Below are positions 9,894 to 19,929 of a DNA stretch of 64,000 bases, in pieces. Made by a program: the position numbers and the translations under genes. Positions within the stretch are counted from its first letter, which is position 1, and the number at the start of each line of letters is the position of its first letter. The DNA lies in the NCBI GenBank assembly GCA_024364735.1, contig JAGFNQ010005370.1, positions 295,115 to 359,114 of the forward strand, given 5' to 3'. Source of the DNA: Boesenbergia rotunda (taxonomy: Eukaryota > Streptophyta > Magnoliopsida > Zingiberales > Zingiberaceae). Below the pieces are notes generated by a model. It ran no database searches. It saw nothing but the letters and a program-made list of their open reading frames with translations, and had not been told where the DNA came from.

Positions 9894-10205
9894 GTTATAT
9901 ATATAATGTTGACAATGTGCATCAAGTATAATTTTTTTAAAATTTTATTTAGCTTAAATGCTATAATCTAAATCTTAAATTCTAAATTAAAAAAAATAAA
10001 GAAAAAAATTTGCTATATATATATATTGTTACTCTGTTTATTTTATAATGCTCACTTTGTAAACCCTAAGAATATTTTTTTTTAAATTTAGGATTTAAAA
10101 TTTAAGATTTAGATTATATATATATATAATATTATAACACCAGATCATTTTAAATATAATTATTATACTCGAACCACTGTCTACATAGTAAAAACCCCTA
10201 CTTAA
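9894..10205. other. AT-rich spacer
   Basis: Only A/T-rich sequence with TA runs (10016-10025, 10117-10128). No feature is recognised. Confidence 0.6.
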
Positions 10206-10606
10206 ATACTCTCACAGACTTGGTCCTTAGCTTAGGAACTTCTCTGACATCTCAACAAAATCATATCTATCATATATTTGAACAGGTGTCTACGACTGTA
10301 ATCCAACAAACACAACTACTAGAAGACTTGAGAAGAAACCTACATTTCTTAAAAGACTTTCAAGACTCATTAAATAGAAGAGTTAGCCAGATTAATCTAC
10401 TTAGTATTTCCACCAAGAAAGAAATTTTAAGTCTGTCAAAACTAATAGAAGAAAATAACAAACATAACCCCTTTGAACTACCATCCAAATAATTTGAGCG
10501 TCAAACTCAAACAGTCCTATTACAACTGAAAGAAATAATTACAACAAAGCTAGTAGAGGACCTCAAAAGTATGCATGCTATCCTAGAAGACATTAAATAT
10601 AAATGA
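10206..10606 (+). pseudogene. Pararetrovirus ORF1-like, broken
   Basis: An open stretch at 10220-10492 encodes a Leu/Gln-rich, probably helical protein. After a stop at 10490-10492 the similarity to a short helical protein seems to continue to the TGA at 10604-10606, which overlaps the next ATG. No clear start codon is seen. Assignment rests on position and ATGA coupling rather than on a strong motif. Confidence 0.5.
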
Positions 10607-10962
10607 ACAAACAAAATGTTGAAAAAATATATTTTGAAAAAGCCTTAGAATTTTCTAAATACTTTTCAAGGAATCAAGATATCGGCTATTGTAAACTTGA
10701 TGTTACTAGACAAGCAGATCAAGTTTTAATTAGACAAAATAATACCATCATAGCCTTATAATCTTCCTTATACCATCGACTCATACTTTTAGAAAATAAA
10801 GTATTCCAAGTTGAAAAACAAATACAAAAAACAACACTAGCCACAGAGTGAAAAAAGAGTATAGATAATTTAGCAAAGGACTTAAATAAGTTATCTATGG
10901 GAACAATAATTTCTAGAAAACAATCTAAAACTTATTCCTTTTACAACCCTCACTCAAAATGA
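10603..10962 (+). pseudogene. Pararetrovirus ORF2-like, broken
   Basis: It starts at the ATGA overlap and ends in a second ATGA overlap. Length (about 119 codons) and coiled-coil-like composition fit the second small ORF (virion-associated protein) of badnaviruses. At least two in-frame stops interrupt it (near 10758 and 10849). Confidence 0.55.
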
Positions 10963-13320
10963 ATTTAATACGACCCTCAACAACAACTGAGACTTTTATC
11001 GACCCATCTCGATCAATAAGTGAAAGAAGAACAGAAACAAATATAACTTCTTGACTAGATAATATCATAGTGGGAAGACGAAACAATATTTCTAATCACA
11101 TATTAGAAGAATTAGTAGACATCAAGAGAGATCTCACTCTCTTTTCCAATGCACAACTCAACACACTAAATCCTAGAAGATTGTATAACCAAGGAAAATT
11201 CGCTTTCAATACCTCACTATTTTGCCACCATAGGACACAATCACTTCACCTTCTTGATGGAGGAGAAGAACGTCTAACTCTTATGACTGAAGAGTCAGCA
11301 CGAGTACTTCTCTACAGATGACATAATTACATTCATTTATGGTTAATCATATTTGGCCTTAGAGACTTGACTAGAAAAAGCATCAGAGGTAAGGTGTTAC
11401 TTGTCCTATATGACTCTAGGTTTGTACACAAAGAAAAGGCAATCATCGAGCTTATTGAAGTTGATATAAATAATAACATAGAAATCACATACTTTTGCCC
11501 TAATTTTAATATGACATTTGAAGATTTCGTTAAATATATTAAAATCATAATCAAGGCGAAAGGTTATGGAGACTTTAAGAAAGATAATATACAAATTGAT
11601 ATCATTTTCATAGGAAAAACAATGACTTAGATTAATAATAGTATTAAAGTACAAATTAATGATATCATTGAGGCTCTTACTTCTAGAGGAATATAATTCC
11701 TAAAACCAAGAGATTTTTCTTCTGAACCCCTAGCAGGATTAGAATGGAATATCACTTTAGATATATCATCCCAAACTCTACAACCAACACAATCAATAAT
11801 GTACAAAGACAGGAATGAAGACCTCACCATAAGATTCAACAACTATAAACCTTCTACTTCACGGAATGAAGATAATGAAGAAGAAGATAATTTAAACCTA
11901 ATGTATATATAAGATACTAATTATAACATCAGTCAGCAAAGCACACCTTCAGTAGGAAACATGAATTTTATGTTACACCAAGAACCACAACATAAGTTTT
12001 TTTATGACTTAGATGAATTTTTATATATGCCCTCAGAGATGACAACTTATCTGACCCAAAAAAAATTAACTAAACTCGAAGACTTTGAAAAGAAACAACA
12101 AAAACTTAAGAATGAAGACTATAATATTATTGTTAGGAAACAAAGTAAAGACTTAAACCTTATGAATCCAGCGGAATCTACTAATACATCTGCCATTTCT
12201 AGACCACCTATAATACAATATCTAGAAAGTTCTATTCGAACAACCGATTATGGGCATAGCCATCCACCAAGGATATCAATCCTTCCATACACCAATAATA
12301 ATCCGTTACTCATAACCATAGGAAAAAGACATCCACCTGAAATTACTTATTTTGGAAAAAAATTCTATACTTTTAAATATCGCTAAATGTGATGATCCCC
12401 AGTTGTATGATATATATTGGAACAATGGATTATCTCTATTAGAAGAGATTACCAAGCCAAACATGAGCTAGACATAAAAACAGGTGAAATCATGATTCGT
12501 ATAGGAGAAAATTACTTAGGCAACGTACAAAGCAAAATTTCCAAAGGAAATAGCTCATATAGCAGCCCATGGCAACAACATACTAAACTTTTGTTATATC
12601 ATTCATAGACTTTTAACTGCTACAGATGTTAATACAGGATTAGTCATATGGTAAAGGGAAGCAATGAGAGACTTATAACAATTTTAACTATTCAGTTGGA
12701 ATTGGATTAAACATTTTTACAGAGACTTCCTAGCACTTACAACTGTCTCTAGGAATTATTGTAATCCTGAATTAGGTGAATGTCTATTTAGTAAATTACC
12801 AGGAGACTTAGGCAAAGAAATTCGTAAGACATGGACAGACTTAAAAGTGGCACCCCAATATGATAATATAGGAGTTAGAATTCAACATATCATCTCAATA
12901 CTTAAATAAAAATATACTTATATCCAAATACAGAAACAACTTAAAATCCAATAATATGATTTTTGTAGCCAAATATATACCCCATAGCAATATAGATTAA
13001 ACCAACATAAGCATAAACAACGAAGAAGACCAAGAAATCCAACTATACAGTCTCAACCCAAAATTAGACCTAGAAAAGGCTACTACTTGCGAAAAATCAA
13101 AGAAAAGAAGTCGTATTTAAATAAGACCAAATATGTCAGAAAATTCAAACCAAAAAAAATATATGTCGATACGATAACTTGTTTTTCCTATAATGAACCA
13201 GGACATTTATCTTCTGCATACCCAAATAGGAAAAACCTATACACTATGAAAGCCAAATTGGTCTCGTGCACTAACCTGGACTTAATAGAAATCCAAGAGG
13301 ATGTCTCGGATAGTTCTTCT
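10959..13320 (+). pseudogene. Pararetrovirus polyprotein, movement and coat-protein part, broken and truncated
   Basis: From the ATG of the second ATGA overlap the frame first runs through a movement-protein (30K superfamily) core at about 11130-11640, then an acidic linker near 11850-11910. A coat-protein region at about 12400-13000 follows, then a basic stretch and a CCHC-type zinc-finger remnant near 13183-13230, followed by an acidic Ser-rich tail. Several stops lie between 11319 and 13000, and the frame changes between about 12440 and 13080. In the zinc finger two of the three Cys positions are Tyr, so metal binding is lost. The polyprotein ends at the copia LTR border (13320/13321). Confidence 0.7.
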
Positions 13321-14868
13321 TGTTGGATTCAGTTGCGGGATTCCTCCCTATATCCCCAGATTAAAAATTCTATTGATTAAAACTAATCTGAATAGGGAAA
13401 GAAATTTCCCGAACGACCTTTTCATCTTCATGCTTTTCGATTGAGTGTTCGCTTGAACAAACTTGTTGTTCAAGCAATCAAACTCCTTCATCAATTAGCA
13501 GCAGAATAGAAGATGAAGATTTGGATCGCCGATTCTTATGTTCAATTTGGGATCCAAGTAAAACAAGAATACAATTAAATTAGAATGAAATAAAAATAAG
13601 ATATACCTCTTGTTTTACCTCTTGATCTTCTATTGTATTCCTATCCTCTTCTTGGACGTCGTGTGAGCGACGATCTTCCAAGATACAAAGCCACCAAAAA
13701 GCCCTCTTCTTCTTTCTTCTTGCTTGCGCAAACTCCCGCCTCTTCTTGTTGCCGCACGCCCAAAGGAAGAGGATGACTTCTCCTTTGCTTGACCTTGCGC
13801 CGCACCTCAAGAGGAGAGAAGAGAAGAGAAGAGAAGAAGAAGAAGAAGAAGAAAGGTGATCTCCTTTCTCCCTCAACCCTAGCCGACCCCCTCCTTTTTG
13901 CTTGTTGCCGGCGCCACACACCACAAGAGAGAGGGAGAGAATAGAGGCTTCGGGTTTGGTTCATAATGGCTTAGGAGGGTATTTATAGGCTACAATAGGG
14001 ACCATGAGGAGGAGTTAGTTTTGGTCTCCGAACGGATCCTCAACCCGACCTGTTAATAATAACCCGCTCCACTAATGGGTTATTATTGAACTACCGCACC
14101 AACCCCATAATAAAATATGGGCTCCTTCTTATTATGTGTACATTTTCTCCCCGTGTTTAAGATATCGCATGTCTATTAATTAATTAAATTACTGATAATT
14201 TAGTTAATTAACATCAAACTCCAAGAGTAGTACCACTCAACCTTATCATCATGTCAGACCAAGTCCACCTGCAGGATTTACATGATAATCCTTATGAGCT
14301 CCTCAAGGGAGCATCATCATCCTAAAATAATTAGGACACTATTTTCTTCTATAATCAACGACACACCATATGAATAATATTATTTCCCAATTTACCGAGC
14401 CTCTTGATTTAACGAATAAATCTCGCCCATTGGTAAATTAAAGAAATAAATATTAAATACATGTACCTGTTATTATATCAGGATTAAGAGCATGTTATCT
14501 ATAATAATCGAGGTCTTATTCAATTATATAATCAGAATAAATTGAACAACCTCAAAACGGTCCTACTCAATACATACAAAGTGCACTAGTATAATTCTAT
14601 AGTCAAAATAGACTAATACCAAATTATATTATAACTATTTCAATGGTTTGTCCAAATCCATCTCGGTTGTGAGCCACTACTTATACATCACAAGGAACTG
14701 ATAACATGATCTTCTGTGTGACACCACACACTATGTTATCTACAATGTGAAGTAACAGATAATTGCATACATATAACAAATATAAAATGCAAACACATGA
14801 CCACTGTGATTCTTATTCCAAAATAGATGTTCATACAAAAGGTAGGCTTATAGTATACATCCTAACCA
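13321..14868 (-). repeat. 3' LTR of copia element 1
   Basis: The boundary is sharp: TGTTGGATTC starts at 13321 and ..CCTAACCA ends at 14868, followed by a polypurine tract when read on the minus strand (AAGTGGGAGA, 14878-14869) and then the RNase H gene end. It matches a second copy at about 49708-53568 in many long stretches (for example around 14085-14290 and 52965-53170). A TATA-like TATTTATAGG is read around 13979-13988. Confidence 0.8.
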
Positions 14869-17382
14869 TCTCCCACTTATACTAAAAGACTATGATGCCA
14901 TCAAACTGCCATACATTTGATTCCCATCCCCTCCACATGCCTATCATAAGCTTTCGCTGGAAGGGCCTTAGTGAAAGGATCTGCCAGGTTATCTGCTGAT
15001 GCAATCTTGGCGACAATAACTTCTCGTCGCTTTACGATGTCTCGTATCAGGTAGTACTTGCGCTTGATGTGTTTACTTGCCTTATGGGCTCGTGGTTCCT
15101 TCGAGTTTGCTAAGGCACCACTGTTATCACAATAAATTATGATAGCTTTGGGAAAACTAGGAATCACCTCTAAGTCTATTAAGAAGTTTCTGAGTCATTC
15201 AACTTCTTTGGCTGTCTCAGAGGCTGTCACATACTCAGCTTCCATGGTGAAGTCCGCAACATAATTTTGCTTAATACTCCTCCATACTATGGCTCCACCT
15301 CCCAAAGTAAACACATAACCCCGAGGTAGACTTACTGTTATCCCTATCTGATTGGAAATCAGAATCCGTGTACCCACAGGGAGAAAATGATCTGTCTGGT
15401 AAACTAGCATATAATTTTAGTCCTTTTCAGGTACTTTAATATATGTTTTACCGCAGTCCAATGTCCTTGTCCTAGATTACTTTGATATCTGCTAATCATA
15501 CCCACGGTAAAATAGATATCTGGCCTCGTACATAACATAGCATACATTAGGCTCCATACAACCAAAGCATAAGGAACTAACTTCATCTCCTCTATCTCCT
15601 TTGATGTTTTAGGACACATCTCCTTAGATAAAGGTACTCCATGCCGAAAAGGTAGAAAACCTATCTTGGAGTTTTGCATGCTAAAACGAGCTAGGATAGT
15701 GTCAATATATGAAGCTTGAGATAAGCACAACATCCTTTTCTTGCGATCCCTTATAACTTTGATCCCAAGGATGTGTCTAGCTTTTCTCAAGTCTTTATAC
15801 CAAACTGTCTGGACAACCATACCTTTACGTCTAACAACACTTTGACATTGTTGCCAATGAGCAAAATGTTATCTACGTATAGTACAAGAAATACCACTAT
15901 GTTTCCATCACTCCTTTTGTATACACAAGACTCATCCGGACTTTGTATGAATCCATAAGACTAGATTTCCTCATCAAACCGAATGTTCCAAGATCTTGAA
16001 GCTTGTTTCAATCCATAAATGGACTGATTAAGCTTGCACACAAGATGCTCTTTGCCCTTTGCAATGAATCCCTCTGGTTGCTTCATATAGATGTTTTCTT
16101 CAAGACTTCCGTTAAGTAAAGCTGTCTTGACATCCATTTGCCAAACCTCATAATCCATATGAGTAGCAATAGACAAGAGAATCCGGATAGGCTTAAGCAT
16201 AGCTACCAACAAAAAGGTTTCCTTATAATCGATCCCCTCTTTCTGAGTATACCCCTTCGCAACAAGCCTCACTTTAAAGGTTTCCACCTTTCCATCAGAT
16301 CCTCTCTTTCTTTTGTAGATCCACTTACATCTAATGGCTTTTACACCATTCGGTGGTTCTACTAGCTCCCAAATTTGATTAGAATCCATAGATTCTATCT
16401 CAGAGTTCATCGTCTCTTGCCAAGATATCGTATCTTTATCTTGGAGTGTTTCGTCATAGGTCCAAGGATCAGGTTCATATTCACTAGGGACAAAATCTGA
16501 AGACTCGCTTAAAAACATGAATCTGTCAGGTTGCCTAACAACCCTCCCACTATGACGAGGTACTAGTTGTATATCATCTATGACACGCGGTGCAGTCACT
16601 TGTGGTATATCATCCTGTACTGTTGGTACTGAAGTAGGAACATCCCCTCTCATTTCCTCTTACTCATGGGCTTGTGGTCCATTACCTAGTCCTCTTCTAA
16701 AAATCGAGCATTCGTGCTAACAATGACCTTCTGATCTTTAGGACTATAAAATAAACCACCTTTTGTTCCTCTAGGATAGCCTACAAACAAGCAAACTTCT
16801 ATACGAGATTCCAACTTATCAGTGTCTCCCTTCAGCACATGTGCTGGACTACCCCAAATTCGAATATGTCTCAGACTAGGCTTATGCCCATTCCATAATT
16901 CTGTGGGAGTAGAGGGTACTGATTTAGAAGGTACCAAGTTCAGAATATACACTGCTGTCTGCAGAGCATACCCCCAGAACGAATTTGGTAATTCAGAATA
17001 ACTCATCATCGATCTAATCATTTCTATAAGAGTCATATTCCTTCGTTCCGCCACACCGTTCTGTTGGGGTGTACCAGGTGCGAACAATTGGGATTGAATC
17101 CCAACCTCTGATAAGTAACTCCTAAACTCTCCCAAGAGGTACTCACCACCATGATCAGACCGTAGTATCTTGATACTTTTACCATGACGTTTCTCCACAT
17201 CAGCCTTGTATTCTTTGAACTTGTCAAAGCACTCAGACTTGTGGTGCATCAGGTAAATGTATCCATATCTCTAATAGTCGTCTATGAATGAGATGAAATA
17301 TTCAAAGCCACCTCTTGCCTGGATAGACATAGGACCGCACAAATCAGAATGAACCAATTCTAACACTTCTTTGGCTTTATAC
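14869..17382 (-). pseudogene. Copia element 1, pol 3' half (integrase, RT, RNase H), decayed
   Basis: Read right to left: integrase core (17340-16686) with HSDLCGP, RSDHGGEY and GTPQQNGVAERRN; reverse transcriptase (16653-15820) with CKWIYKRK, VRLVAKGYTQ and YGLKQASRSW; RNase H (about 15420-14901) with EAEY, YCDNSGALA and ADPFTKAL. Stops and frame changes split it. The RT active-site box, YVDD in the family, reads YVDN here (15879-15868), so even a full-length protein would be inactive. The gene is cut at 17382 by gypsy element B and resumes at 48385. Confidence 0.85.
17378..17382. repeat. Target-site duplication of gypsy element B, left copy (TATAC)
   Basis: TATAC precedes the B LTR here and recurs at 48380-48384 directly after its 3' LTR. 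The copia-1 integrase sequence reads on across these two points. Confidence 0.85.
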
Positions 17383-18420
17383 TGATAACTACCATTTTGT
17401 TGATAAATTTAGGCTCTCAAATCCATGTTTTGATCCACTTTTATATGCTTAAGTTTGCATTTATATGAGGATTCATGTATTTTCTCTATTTTGGCTTTTG
17501 ATTCAAATCTTTCTCTATTTGAGATATTTTGGCATTAATTTTGAATCTAATTTTATAGGCTTCAAATGACCATGGACCTAGATCAGATTGGACCAAACTT
17601 GAGCCAAAATTGGATCCGGATCAAGGTGATCAAGCATCGGATTAATATGAGTCGTCCGATCAAAGAACGGCTAGATCTGAGCCATCGGTCAACTTCTGAT
17701 CAATCCGAGTTCAAGATAGAGCCAATCATGACCACAGATCAGATCTAAAAATTTCATCCAAATCAGAAGCAATCTGACCGTTGGATCAAGCTCAAGATGT
17801 TCTAGACCATCCAAGCAAGAGAAGGGATTATCTGAGCCATTCGTCACAGATCTGGTTGATCTGAGCTAAGGACAGGTAGATCAGGACCATTGATCAAGAT
17901 CTGGGGAGTTTGGTTCAGATCAAAGAAGATCCGACCGTTGGATGAGTCTGAAACAATCACAACCGTTCAATTTCAAAAGGAATTAGTTTAATTGGGAATT
18001 CCCTCCGCTGGTCGTCGTGTCGCGTAGTTGCAGATCGGAAAGTCCCTGTTCTTCCGTTTTCTTCGTAGTTTCTTCATTGATTTCTTCCTAGTTTTTTTCA
18101 TCAGATCGTGCGCGACCACATCAATCTCGTTCTTCTTAAGTTTCAGATCATTGAGGTATATTTCTTGTTCAGTTTGTCGATCCAAATCTCGCAGTGGAAG
18201 GAGTTCGGGAGAGGGTTTCGCCCGACGCTCAATCCATGGATCGATTAAGTTGTTTGCTGGTTTTCTCATCGGGCAGAGCAATCAGATGTCTGTGGAGGGG
18301 TTCTCTGAAATAATCTGAGTGTGTCCGAGCTCGATCGTCATCCAGACAAGCACGAAAGAGGAGATCGCGGGATCGCTTTCAGCTACTGACCGATCTCGTG
18401 AACGGACAGAGGGTTCTCTG
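17383..18420 (+). repeat. 5' LTR of element B, first 1.04 kb
   Basis: It corresponds almost base for base to 46665-47702 of the 3' LTR. The match stops at 18420, exactly where a SIRE-like LTR terminus begins. The rest of the 5' LTR, the PBS and the gag N-terminus are missing. Confidence 0.85.
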
Positions 18421-18534
18421 TGTTGATGCAGTCTGGCCCTGATTGTTGTTTTGGTGTTGACACCGATTTAAGTTTAGGTTGATGATTATGATGATTATGT
18501 TTATGTCCTGATCGAGGATTAGGCATGGTTTGGA

Positions 18535-18998
18535 AAATCCTAACCTGGAGGGTTAGGTGTTGAAAATCCTAGTCTGGAGGGCTAGGTGTTGGAAAATCCT
18601 AACTTGGAGGGTTAGGTGTTGAAAATCCTAGTCTGGAGGGCTAGGTGTTGGAAAAGTTCTAATTCGGAAGGGTTGGGTGAAAAGTCCTAGCTTGGAGGGC
18701 TAGGTGAAAAGTCCTAACTTGGAGGGTTAGGTGCAAATTCCCATCCTGGAGAATTAGGTGAAAAGTCCTGGCTTGGAGGGTCAGGTGCCTAGCTTGGAGG
18801 GCTAGGTTTGGAAAGTCCTAATCCGGAAGAGTTGGGTGAAAAGTCCTAGCTTGGAGGGCTAGGTGAAAAGTCCTAGCTTGGAGGGCTAGGTGAAAAGTCC
18901 TAACTTGGAGGGTTAGGTGCAAATTCCCAACTTGGAGGGTTAGGTGAAAAATCCTTAGCTTGGAGGGCTAAGGTGGAAGAGAACTTAGCTTGGAGGGC
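18535..18998 (+). repeat. Hairpin array, CCTARC-loop-GYTAGG type
   Basis: About 17 units each form a 6-8 bp stem around a TTGGAGG-like loop. Stem variants include CCTAGC/GCTAGG, CCTAAC/GTTAGG, CCTAACC/GGTTAGG, CCTTAGC/GCTAAGG and AACTTAGC/GCTAAGTT. Both sides change together in most variants. Confidence 0.85.
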
Positions 18999-19009
18999 TA
19001 AGTTTAAGT

Positions 19010-19660
19010 ACCTGGATCGGTTTGGTGATCGGTCAGGGAAGCTGGCACGCTGCCCTGTTGTGGATGGGTCTGGTGACCGATCCAGCAACGACTGATCGGT
19101 CTGGTGACCGATCAGGGAGCACACAGTGAGGTTGGGAACCTACTGTACTGCTCCTGATCGATCCGGTGACCGATCAGGGAGTGCGTGTTTCACCCACTGC
19201 TTGGCTCCTGATCGGTCTGGTGACCGATCAGGGAGCAAACAAGTGAGGTTGAGTTCCCCTGCTGATCTGCACCTGATCGGTCTGGTGACCGATTAGGATC
19301 ACTGTGCAGATCGTTCTGGAGAATGATCAAACGTCGCAGGTTCCTCTCTATGATCGATCAGGACGGAGCCTGATCGGTCTGGTGACCGATCAAGAGGCTG
19401 CTTGATCAGTCCGGTGACCGATCAGGAGGTCTGGACTGTGAAGCTCAGAAATCGCCTGATAAAGGGGTGGATCATTCGGGTGATCGATCCACAGCCTGGG
19501 ATCGGTCTGGTGATCGGTCTAGGAGAGTCCCAAAGAAATCGCGATTTCTAATTGAGCGTTGGGGACCGATCAGGACGGAGCTTGATCAGTCTGGACCTAG
19601 CCTGATCGGTCTGGTGACCGATCAGAAGTTGCTCTGATCGGTCGGGTGACCGATCACTTT
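19010..19660 (+). repeat. Palindrome array, TGATCGGTC..GACCGATCA type
   Basis: About a dozen units of a TGATCGGTC-TGGT-GACCGATCA palindrome, separated by 20-50 bases of unrelated sequence. The same module is found in element B (45860-46000, 47701-47757) and in copia F (55180-55680, 56877-57075). Confidence 0.9.
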
Positions 19661-19929
19661 AATTTAAATTGCACTGTCAGACGCTCTGATCGCGTCTGAC
19701 CGTATCCGATTCGCTGCTGTTTGCCTTTGATATTTGATTTACTGTGTGATATACTGCTCTAACAGTCTGATTAAGCTGCAGGTGACAGGGGAGGATTCAA
19801 ACACTCAAGGAGAAGTCAATGGAGGCTTTCCTTGGAGCAGGTTTGTCCATTTCTCATCTCAGGTTGCAACGGCTGGAGCTGCAGGACTGAAGCCGCTGAC
19901 TGAAGCTTGGCTGAGGGAGCTCAGGAAGT

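Larger units (their letters stand above)
10206..13320 (+). other. Endogenous pararetrovirus fragment (Caulimoviridae, badnavirus-like)
   Basis: Three consecutive reading frames on the plus strand, joined by two ATGA start/stop overlaps (10603-10606 and 10959-10962), are arranged as in badnaviruses: two small proteins, then a large polyprotein starting with movement and coat-protein regions. Many stops and at least one frameshift interrupt them. The copy stops inside the polyprotein at 13320, where a copia LTR begins. Protease, reverse transcriptase and RNase H regions are absent. It is a decayed integrated copy with no capacity to replicate. The exact genus is uncertain. Confidence 0.75.

Noticed and set aside
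10206..13320. Interpretation as a gypsy gag rather than a virus
   Set aside because: Two small ORFs with ATGA overlaps and a movement-protein-like region before the coat/zinc-finger region are a pararetrovirus layout; there is no LTR at either end.
18028..18318. Frame of 96 codons, also at 47311-47601
   Set aside because: It lies in the LTR of element B, is hydrophobic by chance, and is present twice only because the LTR is. No domain is recognisable.
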